DNA of 64,000 nucleotides from Sphingomonas sp. CFBP 8760 (GTDB lineage Bacteria; Pseudomonadota; Alphaproteobacteria; Sphingomonadales; Sphingomonadaceae). The DNA lies in contig NZ_JACYUG010000007.1 of assembly GCF_014841615.1 (NCBI RefSeq), positions 1-64,000 of the forward strand, read 5' to 3'. Positions 9,016-17,664 of this stretch are shown one piece after another (the first letter of the stretch is position 1; every line of letters starts with the position of its first letter). The notes beneath the pieces are model-generated. The model was not told the origin of the DNA. It worked only from the letters and a program-made list of their open reading frames with translations, and made no database searches. Made by a program: the position numbers and the translations under genes.

Positions 9016-9047
9016 CGCACGGCGGCGGCGGGCATGACGGTGCCGAC

Positions 9048-9503
9048 ATGACGACCAACGTGATCCTGTTCGCGCTGCTCCAGCTGGGCGTCTCCGGCTA
9101 TGCCGCGTGGCGCGGGGGCAAGCCCGAACGGTTCGTCGCCATCGCGATGTTCGCCGCCGCCTTCGCGACGATGATCGCCTACGCGCCGCTGTCGCGGCGG
9201 TTCGCGGGGGCGGAATTCGGGGTGCTCGCGGTCGATGTCCTGCTGTTCGCGGGGCTGACCGTGATCGCGCTGAATGCCAACCGATACTGGCCGATGGCGG
9301 TGGCATCGCTGCAACTGGCCTCCCTGATCGTCCACCTGGGCAAGCTGCTGGATCTCACGATGGGCGGCTGGGCCTATGCCCTGCTGCTGAAACTGTGGGC
9401 CTATCCCATGCTGCTGACGTTGCTGGTGGCGACGATGCGTCATCGCCGGCGGCTGGTCCGCTACGGTGTCGATCGACCTTGGACTTCATTCGATGCCAGA
9501 TAG
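9048..9503 (+). CDS. Small multi-span membrane protein, unknown
   Basis: A 151-residue integral membrane protein with about five hydrophobic helices covering nearly its whole length (near residues 4-20, 27-47, 55-75, 80-100 and 108-128) and a basic cytosolic C-terminus (RHRRRLVRYG). The frame is open upstream, but ATG 9048 (MTTNVILFALL) begins directly at the first helix and follows the previous gene by 32 bp. No known family recognised. It is the third consecutive small gene of the cluster, and the only one embedded throughout in the membrane. Confidence 0.65.
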   Translation: MTTNVILFALLQLGVSGYAAWRGGKPERFVAIAMFAAAFATMIAYAPLSRRFAGAEFGVLAVDVLLFAGLTVIALNANRYWPMAVASLQLASLIVHLGKLLDLTMGGWAYALLLKLWAYPMLLTLLVATMRHRRRLVRYGVDRPWTSFDAR

Positions 9504-9822
9504 TATGAGATGCCGGGCCCGCCGGATGTACGACGACCGACAGCGCCGCCGGGATTTCGTCCCGGCGGAACTGCTGACCGATCCGGCATGGGACATCCTG
9601 CTATGGGTGTTCATCGAAACCGAACACGGCCGCCGCGTGACGTCGCTGGAGGCGGCCGTCGCCGCCGGCGTCACCAACGACATCGGCCTCCGCTGGATCA
9701 GCGCGCTGCGCAAGGCGGGGCTGGTCATGCCATGGTGGGCCGACGACGATTCCGATGCCTATGTGATGCTCAGCGACACCGGCTACCGTGGGATGCAGCG
9801 GTATCTGCAGCCCGACGCCTGA
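9493..9822 (+). CDS. Small winged-helix (MarR-like) DNA-binding protein
   Basis: About 109 residues. The body (LTDPAWDILLWVFIETEHGRRVTSLEAAVAAGVTNDIGLRWISALRKAGLV, then a variable wing and LSDTGYRGMQRYL) has the spacing of a winged helix: an N-terminal helix, an HTH whose recognition helix covers NDIGLRWISALRKAG, and a hairpin wing. This style of short, stand-alone winged-helix protein is common in sphingomonads. The start is uncertain: ATG 9493 overlaps the previous gene by 11 bp, and ATG 9505 or 9526 are alternatives; none has a strong ribosome site. Likely a transcription regulator of this cluster. Confidence 0.7.
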   Translation: MPDSMRCRARRMYDDRQRRRDFVPAELLTDPAWDILLWVFIETEHGRRVTSLEAAVAAGVTNDIGLRWISALRKAGLVMPWWADDDSDAYVMLSDTGYRGMQRYLQPDA

Positions 9823-9844
9823 TCCGTGATCCGCGACCGCGCGA

Positions 9845-10111
9845 TCAGCGCGCCGACCACAGGTCGCGGATGCCGAGCGCCCGGTCGCCGACCCCGAAGA
9901 ACGAGGCGAGCCGATGATGCTCGTCGGGTCGCAGCGCGCGGGGCACGCCGTCGTTGATGAAGCGCGACAGATAGCCGTCGGGACGGCCGATCATCCGCGA
10001 CAGCGCCGCCCGGCTGCTGGCCCCCGCCGCGATCGTCGCGGCGAGCGACCGGCGCGGACATGCCTCGCCGCGGGAGGAAACGGAACGGGTCTCGGGAGCA
10101 TGGAACGACAT
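9845..10111 (-). CDS. Small Cro/CI-like HTH protein
   Basis: An 88-residue protein. Residues about 33-75 (SRAALSRMIGRPDGYLSRFINDGVPRALRPDEHHRLASFFGV) fit a Cro/CI-type HTH, followed by ALGIRDLW. This resembles the N-terminal DNA-binding half of S24/LexA-type repressors, but there is no peptidase half here and the protein ends after the HTH. It is convergent with the winged-helix gene (22 bp apart). A GTTC-N7-GTTC sequence 16 bp before its start resembles an alphaproteobacterial LexA box. It may be a truncated repressor or a genuine short regulator. Confidence 0.65.
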   Translation of the reverse strand: MSFHAPETRSVSSRGEACPRRSLAATIAAGASSRAALSRMIGRPDGYLSRFINDGVPRALRPDEHHRLASFFGVGDRALGIRDLWSAR

Positions 10112-10126
10112 GCTCCCAAGATAGGA

Positions 10127-10141
10127 GTTCCGCCTATGTTC
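10127..10141. promoter_or_regulatory. Candidate LexA (SOS) box
   Basis: GTTC-CGCCTAT-GTTC, or GAAC-N7-GAAC on the other strand, exactly matches the alphaproteobacterial LexA consensus spacing. It lies 16-30 bp upstream of the minus-strand HTH gene. About two chance matches are expected in 64 kb on random sequence, so the position is what makes it notable. Confidence 0.4.
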
Positions 10142-10214
10142 TCAATGCCCTGACCGGATTGCAGGGTCATTGCCGGGAGCGATCCGGACATCGGATGGCC
10201 CCCGGCAATCCCAT

Positions 10215-11348
10215 TCAGCCGGTCGGGCTGGCGGCGTTGACCTCGTTGGCGGGCGGCGACACGTAGCGCAGCGTCTGCACCTGTTCCTTGGGATCGATCC
10301 GGCGGGTGCGGGTGAAGGGGGGCAGCGTCTGCGGCTCGCCTGTCTCCAGCGCGCGCACGATCCCCTCGATCACGCGCAGGTCGGCCAGCCCTTCCTCGGC
10401 GTCCGGCTCGGGCTCGCGATCCTCTAGGATGCATGCGGAGAAATACTTCATCTCGCCGCCGAACTGGTCGGTCGCCTTGAAGCTCTCATGGCTCTTCTTC
10501 TCGCCGATCGTCACGTTCTGCTCGATCGGATCGCCGAAGCCGTAGGCCGGGCTCATCTGGATCGACCCTTCGGTGCCCGCGATGATGAGGCTGTTGACGT
10601 TGTTCATCGCGTACGAGACGGTGAACTGCGCCAGCCGGTTGCCCGGCATCCGCAGCGTGACGGCCAGCGTATCGTCGAAATTCGCGGCCTGCGCCGGCGA
10701 ACGCCGCACCCCCACCGCCGACACGACCTCCACTGGTTCCGCCCCGAACAGGTAACGGATCGCGTTGATCGGATACGGCCCCATGTCGAACAGCGGCCCC
10801 GCCTCGATCCCGTTCTCGGTACGGTGGTTGTCGGGGTCGACCATCTGCCCGAAGCACGAGGTGAAGGCGACCAGATCGCCCAGCTGGCCATCGCGGATCT
10901 TCCCGATCGCATCCAGCGTGCCCGGCTCGAAATGCAGCCGGTACGCGGTCATCAGCTTCGCCGAGGAAGCCTGCGCCGCCGCCCGGATCGCCTCGCCCTG
11001 CGCGACCGACACTTCCAGCGGCTTCTCGCACAGCACGTGGATGCCCGCCTCCAGCGCGGGGATCGCGAATTCGGCGTGGCGCCAGTTGGGGGTGGCGAGG
11101 TAGATCGCATCGACCTTGCCCGATGCCAGCATCGCGCCGAACTGCTCGTAGCTGTAGGTATCCTCGACGCCGTACTGGTCGGCGACCTTGCGCGCCTTTT
11201 CCGGGTCGCCGGTGACGAGCGCGACCAGTTCGGAATTGCCGGTGTGCTTGATGCCGGGCAGCATCGATGCCTGCGCGATATCGCCGAGGCCGACGACGGC
11301 GTAGCGCACCTTCTTGCCGCCGAATCCGAATGCCGATGCGATGCTCAT
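10215..11348 (-). CDS. Gfo/Idh/MocA family sugar oxidoreductase
   Basis: A 377-residue NAD(P)-dependent oxidoreductase, similar in plan to glucose-fructose oxidoreductases. The N-terminal Rossmann fold starts with RYAVVGLGDIAQ (residues 14-25). The family hallmark CEKP comes in EKPLEVSVAQGEAI. The C-terminal alpha/beta domain contains GPYPINAIRYLFG, which holds the usual catalytic region. No signal peptide is evident, so it should be cytosolic. ATG 11348 has GGAG seven bases upstream. It is divergent from the GH15 gene (124 bp apart), consistent with a role in carbohydrate metabolism, but the exact substrate cannot be read from sequence. Confidence 0.9.
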   Translation of the reverse strand: MSIASAFGFGGKKVRYAVVGLGDIAQASMLPGIKHTGNSELVALVTGDPEKARKVADQYGVEDTYSYEQFGAMLASGKVDAIYLATPNWRHAEFAIPALEAGIHVLCEKPLEVSVAQGEAIRAAAQASSAKLMTAYRLHFEPGTLDAIGKIRDGQLGDLVAFTSCFGQMVDPDNHRTENGIEAGPLFDMGPYPINAIRYLFGAEPVEVVSAVGVRRSPAQAANFDDTLAVTLRMPGNRLAQFTVSYAMNNVNSLIIAGTEGSIQMSPAYGFGDPIEQNVTIGEKKSHESFKATDQFGGEMKYFSACILEDREPEPDAEEGLADLRVIEGIVRALETGEPQTLPPFTRTRRIDPKEQVQTLRYVSPPANEVNAASPTG

Positions 11349-11472
11349 GCCTGTACTCCTGCCATGTCGGGGTTTCGTGCCCCAACGCCCTGCCTCCGCT
11401 TTCTCTCCCTGCCGCCGGAGCCGGCGGGGCCGCGCCGGCGTTCATCCCGCATCCCTCATCGCCGGAGCCTGC

Positions 11473-13281
11473 GTGACCACTTCCCCCCGACAGCACTGCC
11501 CTCCCCGCCGCGACGCCGCCGGCTATCTGCCGATCGAGGATTACGGCGCGCTCGGCGACGGGCGCGGCATCGCGCTCTGCGGATCGGACGGATCGATCGA
11601 CTGGTGGTGCGTGCCCAACATGGATTCGCCGCCGCTGTTCGACCGGCTGCTGGGCGCGGACGAGGGCGGCCGGTTCGCGATCACGCCCGATGCGCCGTTC
11701 CACGTGGAGCGCCGCTACCGGCCGGACAGCAACGTGCTGGAAACCCGCTTCGTCACCGAAGGCGGCACCGCCACGCTGGTCGAATCGCTCAACAGCGGCA
11801 CCGCCGGCCGCCTGCCCTGGGCCGAACTGGCCCGCCGGGTGGAGGGGGTGGAAGGCAGCGTCACCTTCCTCGTCACGCTGCGGTTCAGCCGCCAGGCGGA
11901 TACCGTCAACCCGTACATGTCGCGCGCCGGCCATCACGACCTGTTCCATGTCGGCCATGTCCTGGGGCTGTTCCTGCGCAGCGACAATGTCCGCGTCGAC
12001 CGGATGGACGACACCGAGATCGCCGCCACCGTCACCGTGACGGCGGGCGAGCGCGCGACGCTGGCGATCGTGGCGGGGGAGGACGAGCCGCTGATCGTCC
12101 CCCCGATCGCGGAGATCGACGAACGCATCGACCTGTCCGACCGCGAATGGCGCGACTGGTCGGCCCGGCTGCATCATGACGGCGCGTATCGCGACGAACT
12201 GGTGCGCAGCGCGCTGGCGCTGAAACTGCTGCTCTACTCGCCCACCGGCGCGATCGCCGCCGCCGCCACCAGCTCGCTGCCCGAGAGGATCGGCGGCCCG
12301 AAGAACTGGGACTATCGCTACGCCTGGATTCGCGACGCGGGCTATTCGATCAAGGCATTCCTGCGGATCGGTGCGTGGGGGGAGGCGAAGTCGGCCTTCA
12401 CCTGGCTGCTGAAGCGGCTGGGCGACGGCCAGCCGCAGGTCTGCTACACGCTCGACGGCCGCCACGTGCCGCCGCCGACCGAGGTCGACGTGCCCGGCTG
12501 GCGAGGATCGCAGCCGGTGGTGATGGGCAATCTGGCCGGCGACCAGCATCAGCACGGCATCTATGGCGACATCTTCGAGACCGCGGGCCGTTTCGTCGCA
12601 TGCGGCAACGTCCTCGATCCGGTCAGCGCGGAGACGCTGTCGCATCTGGCCGACGAATGCGCCGATCGCTGGCGGCTGAAGGATGCCGGCATCTGGGAAC
12701 TGGAGGACCCGCAGCATTACACCATGTCCAAGATCAGTTGCTGGCAGGCGTTGCAGCGCGCGATCGAACTGGTCGATGCCGGGCAGATGCCCTCCACCTG
12801 CCGCGAACGCTGGATGCGCGAGCGCGACCGGATCGCGGCGTGGATCGGCGAGCATTGCTGGTCGGAAAAGCGCGGCGCCTATCTGATGCACCCCGATACC
12901 GACCGCCTCGACGCCAGCGTCGCGCTGGCGGTGCGGTTCCGCTTCGACGGGCAGGACCGGCTGTCGCGCACGCTCGACGCGATCGACCGCGAACTGGGCG
13001 CGGGCGCCTTCCACTACCGCTATACCGGCGCCGACAAGGAGGAGGGCTGCTTCATCGCCTGCACCTTCTGGGTGGCGGAGGCGCGCGCGCTGCTCGGCCA
13101 GCAGGACCGCGCCACCGCGATGTTCCAGGCGGCGATGGCGACGCTGGATGGCCACGGCGTCGGCACCTATGCCGAGATGATCGATCCAAAGACGCACGCC
13201 TTTCTCGGCAACACCCCGCAGGGCTTGACGCATCTCGCGATCATCCAGGCGATCGCGACGCTGGCCGGGCGGGCATTGTGA
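11473..13281 (+). CDS. Glycoside hydrolase family 15 (glucoamylase/trehalase-like)
   Basis: A 602-residue GH15 enzyme, the usual length for bacterial members. An N-terminal beta domain opens with YLPIEDYGALGDGRGIALCGSDGSIDWWC. The (alpha/alpha)6 barrel follows with GGPKNWDYRYAWIRDAGYSI, GNLAGDQHQHGIYGDI, ELEDPQHYTMSKISCW (region of the general acid) and GTYAEMIDPKTHAFLGNTPQGLTHLA (region of the base). Bacterial relatives cleave trehalose or alpha-glucans. There is no signal peptide, so it is likely cytosolic. GTG 11473 is preceded by GGAG with a 5-base gap; an open frame further upstream crosses the divergent oxidoreductase gene and was not used. Confidence 0.92.
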   Translation: MTTSPRQHCPPRRDAAGYLPIEDYGALGDGRGIALCGSDGSIDWWCVPNMDSPPLFDRLLGADEGGRFAITPDAPFHVERRYRPDSNVLETRFVTEGGTATLVESLNSGTAGRLPWAELARRVEGVEGSVTFLVTLRFSRQADTVNPYMSRAGHHDLFHVGHVLGLFLRSDNVRVDRMDDTEIAATVTVTAGERATLAIVAGEDEPLIVPPIAEIDERIDLSDREWRDWSARLHHDGAYRDELVRSALALKLLLYSPTGAIAAAATSSLPERIGGPKNWDYRYAWIRDAGYSIKAFLRIGAWGEAKSAFTWLLKRLGDGQPQVCYTLDGRHVPPPTEVDVPGWRGSQPVVMGNLAGDQHQHGIYGDIFETAGRFVACGNVLDPVSAETLSHLADECADRWRLKDAGIWELEDPQHYTMSKISCWQALQRAIELVDAGQMPSTCRERWMRERDRIAAWIGEHCWSEKRGAYLMHPDTDRLDASVALAVRFRFDGQDRLSRTLDAIDRELGAGAFHYRYTGADKEEGCFIACTFWVAEARALLGQQDRATAMFQAAMATLDGHGVGTYAEMIDPKTHAFLGNTPQGLTHLAIIQAIATLAGRAL

Positions 13282-13371
13282 TGGGACAGCATGGGTGTAC
13301 GATCGCGCCGGTCCTGCCTACACCGTCATAACGAAGACGGGGCCAGAGACTGGGCCGGAAAGCGGAGCGGT

Positions 13372-15891
13372 ATGACGATCATCCGGCGATTGACCCTGAC
13401 GCTGCTGGCCCTGACGCTGCTGGCCCTGACGCTGCTGGCCCTGTTCCCCGCCTCGCCCGCCATCGCCGCCGATCTGGTCGGCGATCGTCCGGTGCGCGGC
13501 GGGCTGACGATCGCGGCGAACGGTATCGCCGCCCCCGTCCTCTACGACCCCGCCGACCACCCCGTCGTCGTCCATGCCGCGCAGGGGCTGGCGCGCGACA
13601 TCGCCACCGTCACCGGCATCACCACCGCCGCCGCGCCGCTCGCCGGCCAGACGCCCGCCCAGTCACCGATCACGCCGCCGATCATCCTCGGCACGCTCGG
13701 CCGCAACGCCGTGATCGACCGCCTCGTCCGCACCGGCAAGCTCGATGCCCGCCGCCTGACCGGGGCATGGGAAAGCTTCGTCATCACCATCGTCCGCCGC
13801 CCCGCCCCCGGCGTGCCCGTCGCGCTGGTGATCGCGGGCAGCGACCGGCGCGGCACCGCGTTCGGCGCGTACGAACTCAGCGAGGCGATCGGCGTGTCGC
13901 CGTGGCACTGGTGGGCGGACGTGCCCGCCCGCCGCCGCCCCGCGCTGTACGTCGCGCCCGGCACGCACCGGTTCGGCCCGCCCTCGGTCCGGTATCGCGG
14001 CATCTTCCTCAACGACGAGGACTGGGGCCTCCACCCCTGGGCGGCACGCACCTTCGAGCCGGAACAGGGCGGCATCGGCGCCAAGACCTACGAACGCCTG
14101 TTCGACCTGATGCTGCGGCTGAAGGCGAACACGCTGTGGCCGGCGATGCACCGCGTCAGCGCGCCCTTCAACCGGAACCCCGCCCACGCGAAACTGGCCG
14201 ACGACTACGGCATCGTGATGGGATCGTCGCACGCCGAACCGATGCTGCGCGACAATGTCGGCGAATGGACCGACGCGGCCGACCGCTTCAACTACGCCAC
14301 CAACCGCGCCGGCGTATCGCGCTATTGGGAGGAAAGGGTCCGCGCCAACGGCCGTTACGAAAGCCTGTGGACGTTGGGGATGCGCGGCATCCACGATTCC
14401 GGCATCGTCGGCGCGGAGACCCCCGCCGGCAAGATCGCGCTTCTGACGCAGGTCTTCGCGGACCAGCGCGCGATGCTCGCCGCGCATGTCGATCCGGCGG
14501 TCGAGCGGGTGCCGCAGATGTTCGTCCCCTACAAGGAGGTGCTCGACCTCTACCGCGCCGGGCTGAAGGTGCCGGACGACGTCACGCTGGTGTGGCCCGA
14601 CGACAATTTCGGCTATATCCGCCAGTTCCCCGATGCCGCCGAGCGGCGGCGCGGTGGCGGCTCGGGGGTCTATTACCACCTCTCCTATCTGGGGGCGCCG
14701 CTCTCCTATCTGTGGCTCGGCACCACCCCGCCCGCGCTGATCCGCAGCGAGATGGGGCGCGCCTGGGATCATGGCGCGCGCACCGTCTGGATCGCCAATG
14801 TCGGCGACGTGAAACCGGCGGAGATCGGCATCACCGCCTTCCTCGCCATGGCATGGAACGTCGATACCGCCCGCGCGCAGACCCAGCGCGATTTCCTGCA
14901 CGACTGGGCGACGCGCAGCTTCGGCGCAGCCGCTGCTCCCCCGATCGCCGACCTGATGGACCGCTGGTATCGCCTGAACCTCGAACGCCGGCCCGAACAT
15001 CTCCATTACGGCCTGCCCGGCCAGCGCCCGCGTCCCAGCCCGCTCGCGCCGGCCGCGATCGACGCGCGCCTCGCCGCGTTCGATGCGCTGGTCGCCGATC
15101 TCGACCGGATCGAACCGGGGATCGCCCCGGACGCACGCGACGCGTTCTTCGAACTGGTCGCCTATCCGGTCCGCGCCGCCGCCGCCGCCAACCGCCGTTA
15201 CTTCTCGGCCGAACGCTACGCCGCCTGGGCCGACAGCCGTCCGCTCCACGCCCGTCGCGCCGCCGCCGATGCCCGTGCCGCCGACGCGTTGGTCACATCA
15301 CTCACCCGCCGCTTCAACAACGAAATCGCCGGCGGCAAGTGGCGGCACATCATGGCGGAGGAGCCGGCGGACAACCAGTGGCCCGGCTATCGCCTGCCCC
15401 CCGTCGCCCTCCCCGCCCCCGGCCTCGCCGACCCGGCCGCCCCGGCGGCACCCCCCGCCCCGCCCGCGACGACATCGGTGGTCGAGGCGGAAAGCGTCGC
15501 GGCGAAGGGCTGGCGCTTCGTCCCCGGTCTGGGGCGCGGCACCGGCGCGATGCTGGCATCGGGCGCCGGCACCCCGATCGGCTGGACGCTCGACACCGAT
15601 CGCGCCGGCACGCTGGCCATCCAGTTGGTCCCGACCTTCCCCGGCACCGCCCGCACCGATTTCCGCCTGACCGTCACGCTCGACGGCACCCCGCGCACGA
15701 TCGCGGTGCCGCGCCACGCCGGCGACGCCGCTTGGTCGGCGGGCGTCCTCGACAATCTCGTGTCCGTCCCCCTCGGCCCCCTCACCCCCGGCCGCCACCG
15801 CCTGACCATCGCCACCCCGGACGAGGGGCTGATGCTCGACCGCCTGACCGTGACGCCGCCCCTCACCAATGCGGCGACACCGACCCACTGA
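13372..15891 (+). CDS. Glycoside hydrolase family 115 (xylan alpha-1,2-glucuronidase)
   Basis: An 839-residue exported enzyme. GH115 enzymes remove glucuronic or 4-O-methylglucuronic acid from xylan. Family segments visible include WADVPAR, SVRYRGIFLNDEDWGLHPWAARTFEP, LMLRLKANTLWPAMH, GIVMGSSHAEPMLRDN, EYW-type segments in the barrel, and VWPDDNFGYIRQ. A C-terminal beta-sandwich begins near VVEAESVAAKG. It is on the short side for GH115. The N-terminus is a signal peptide whose core is three exact repeats of TLLAL, ending at AIAAD. ATG 13372 starts this signal. It follows GH15 by 90 bp on the same strand, pointing to plant polysaccharide use. Confidence 0.9.
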   Translation: MTIIRRLTLTLLALTLLALTLLALFPASPAIAADLVGDRPVRGGLTIAANGIAAPVLYDPADHPVVVHAAQGLARDIATVTGITTAAAPLAGQTPAQSPITPPIILGTLGRNAVIDRLVRTGKLDARRLTGAWESFVITIVRRPAPGVPVALVIAGSDRRGTAFGAYELSEAIGVSPWHWWADVPARRRPALYVAPGTHRFGPPSVRYRGIFLNDEDWGLHPWAARTFEPEQGGIGAKTYERLFDLMLRLKANTLWPAMHRVSAPFNRNPAHAKLADDYGIVMGSSHAEPMLRDNVGEWTDAADRFNYATNRAGVSRYWEERVRANGRYESLWTLGMRGIHDSGIVGAETPAGKIALLTQVFADQRAMLAAHVDPAVERVPQMFVPYKEVLDLYRAGLKVPDDVTLVWPDDNFGYIRQFPDAAERRRGGGSGVYYHLSYLGAPLSYLWLGTTPPALIRSEMGRAWDHGARTVWIANVGDVKPAEIGITAFLAMAWNVDTARAQTQRDFLHDWATRSFGAAAAPPIADLMDRWYRLNLERRPEHLHYGLPGQRPRPSPLAPAAIDARLAAFDALVADLDRIEPGIAPDARDAFFELVAYPVRAAAAANRRYFSAERYAAWADSRPLHARRAAADARAADALVTSLTRRFNNEIAGGKWRHIMAEEPADNQWPGYRLPPVALPAPGLADPAAPAAPPAPPATTSVVEAESVAAKGWRFVPGLGRGTGAMLASGAGTPIGWTLDTDRAGTLAIQLVPTFPGTARTDFRLTVTLDGTPRTIAVPRHAGDAAWSAGVLDNLVSVPLGPLTPGRHRLTIATPDEGLMLDRLTVTPPLTNAATPTH
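13396..13440 (+). repeat. 15-bp tandem repeat, three copies, inside a signal peptide
   Basis: CTGACGCTGCTGGCC occurs three times without mismatch. Each unit adds five in-frame residues (LTLLA) to the hydrophobic core of the GH115 signal peptide, so slippage would change core length without a frameshift. Confidence 0.9.
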
Positions 15892-16038
15892 CGCCCCGCC
15901 CGCCCCCACCGTCATGCCGCGCCCGTCCCGGCCTGACGAAGCGGTGTCCGTGGCCCCCCATATTCGTCGCGCCGCCACCCCGGCCCGTCGGTCGCCTCTG
16001 GACCGGATCACGCCGATGCCGCACAGCAGCATCTACCG

Positions 16039-17274
16039 ATGACCACCGCTCCGCCATCCCGCCGTCGCTGGCCGCTGTTGCTGGTGGCCGCGCTGTCGCT
16101 GGTCGTCGCGGTGGCGGCGGGGCTGCTGGTCCTGTTCACCAGTCCCGCGCCCTGGGTCGCGCCCCGCCCGGCCCCCACTGCCGAACAGGTCGGCGCCGGG
16201 CGCGACGCGCTGGTCCAGTTGCGGGGCGCCGCCGACATGCCCGCCGCGCATCCGATCGCCTTCGGCCCCGAACAGCTGGACGGGATCGCCGCGCTCGCCA
16301 GCCACGGCCTGCGGCCCGACCGGTTGTCGCTGGGGGTGAAGGACAACGGGCTGCACATCGTCGGCAGCCATCGCCTGCCCGGCGGGCGCTGGCTGAACGC
16401 GGCGGTCGTCGCGGTGCGGTCCGGCCGTGGCTTCCCCGCCACCCACCTGACGATCGGCCGCCTGTCGCTGTCCGACCGGTGGAGCCGCGCGATCCTGAAC
16501 GTCGGCCGCCGCCTGCTGGCGTGGCGCGGGGTGGAGGTGCCGCCGCTCGACGTGATGGTGCGCCATGTCGCGATCGGCGGCGGCAAGGTCGTCGCGATCG
16601 TCGATCCCCCCCGTCCGCAGGCCAACATCGATGGCGTCGCCGTCACCCGCCGTTACTGCGCGCTCGCCGGGGCGCAGCGCCGCACCCCCGCCGCGCAGTT
16701 CGCCACGCAGGTCCGCCGCGCGTTCATCGGCGCCGCCAGCCCGTCCGACAATCAGGCGGGCTTCGTCGCGCTGGCGATGCTGCTGGTCGACGAAAAGGCC
16801 AGCGAGCTGGCGAACGTCGCCCGCGCCCATGTCGACCGCTGCCGCATCCCCGCCCCCATCGTCACGCTGCACGGCCGCGCCGACCTGCCCAAGCACTGGT
16901 CGCTGTCCGCCGCGCTGGCGGTCGGCGGCGGCGCGCAACTGGCGCAGGCGATGGGCGAGTGGAAGGAACTGGCCGACAGCCTGGCCCCGCAATCGGAATT
17001 CGCGGTGGGCGATCCCACCGGCTTCTCGTTCATCGACATCGGCGCCGACCGCGCCGGCTTCCGCACCGCCACCTCGGCGACGAAGCCCGATCGCGCCGCC
17101 GATCGCGCCGCCCGCCTGCGCGCCGCCACCGACGACAGCCTGCTGCCCCCGGTCATCCTCCGCGAGCCGGAGGGGCTGACCGAAGCGCAGTTCACCCGCG
17201 CCTATGGCGGCATCGGCACCCCCCGCTTCACCGCGATGATCGAGCGGATCGATGCCATCCTGGGGGAACGGTGA
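16039..17274 (+). CDS. Hypothetical membrane-anchored periplasmic protein
   Basis: A 411-residue protein of no family I recognise. A basic N-terminus (RRRW) and one hydrophobic helix (residues about 11-34) act as an uncleaved signal anchor or signal peptide, so the rest is likely periplasmic. The body is alternating beta and helical segments (LHIVGSHRLPGGRWLNAAVVAVRSG; HLTIGRLSLSDRWSRAILNVG). A helical part follows around residues 210-330, with a later FSFIDIGADRAGFR. Two cysteines (YCALAG and RCRIPAP) may form a disulfide. It lies 147 bp after the GH115 gene and ends directly at the convergent thioesterase stop codon. The gene is real by length and composition; function unknown. Confidence 0.7.
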   Translation: MTTAPPSRRRWPLLLVAALSLVVAVAAGLLVLFTSPAPWVAPRPAPTAEQVGAGRDALVQLRGAADMPAAHPIAFGPEQLDGIAALASHGLRPDRLSLGVKDNGLHIVGSHRLPGGRWLNAAVVAVRSGRGFPATHLTIGRLSLSDRWSRAILNVGRRLLAWRGVEVPPLDVMVRHVAIGGGKVVAIVDPPRPQANIDGVAVTRRYCALAGAQRRTPAAQFATQVRRAFIGAASPSDNQAGFVALAMLLVDEKASELANVARAHVDRCRIPAPIVTLHGRADLPKHWSLSAALAVGGGAQLAQAMGEWKELADSLAPQSEFAVGDPTGFSFIDIGADRAGFRTATSATKPDRAADRAARLRAATDDSLLPPVILREPEGLTEAQFTRAYGGIGTPRFTAMIERIDAILGER

Positions 17275-17664
17275 TTACCCGATGAACGGCGCCGCGATCT
17301 CCGGTCGCACGCGCAGCAGCCGCCCGGTCGCGCGGTCGATCAGCGCCCAGGTCGTCACCGCCGTCACCAGCGCGCGGCCGTCCGCGCCGACGAAGCGGAC
17401 ATGCCGGTCGAACCGCGCCCCCTTCGGCTCGCCCACCCAGGTCCGGGCGGTGACGCGCTGCCCCTCGGTCAGGTTGCCGCGATAATCGATCTCGTGCCGG
17501 GTCACGACCCAGGCATAGGCGGCGACATGCGCCGGGGCCGCCGCCGCTTCCCAGTGCGCGGTGGCGATATCCTGGATCCAGCGCACCCAGACCGCATTGT
17601 TGACATGCCCCAGCTCGTCGATGTCGGCCGCCCCCGCGACGAAGTCCTGCGCGAATTCCCTCAT
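17275..17664 (-). CDS. Hotdog-fold acyl-CoA thioesterase (YbgC/FadM-like)
   Basis: A 129-residue 4HBT-type hotdog protein. The active-site segment DIDELGHVNNAVWVRWIQD (near residues 12-30) carries the conserved Asp and HVNN pattern of YbgC/FadM-like acyl-CoA thioesterases. RHEIDYRGNLTEGQRVTARTWV follows, as in the family. It is cytosolic. ATG 17664 overlaps the stop of the DedA gene as ATGA, marking translational coupling; a longer start at 17688 would overlap more. It is the last gene of the ptrB-DedA-thioesterase operon. Confidence 0.88.
   Translation of the reverse strand: MREFAQDFVAGAADIDELGHVNNAVWVRWIQDIATAHWEAAAAPAHVAAYAWVVTRHEIDYRGNLTEGQRVTARTWVGEPKGARFDRHVRFVGADGRALVTAVTTWALIDRATGRLLRVRPEIAAPFIG

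Noticed and set aside
10486-13233. 915-codon minus-strand frame antisense to GH15
   Set aside because: Shadow frame; GH15 on the plus strand has all family motifs.
13767-17285. Very long open frame (about 1170 codons) overlapping GH115 and the next gene
   Set aside because: It is an out-of-frame shadow made by high G+C: Arg/Pro/Ala-rich low-complexity protein, no domain, and it covers two well-supported genes.
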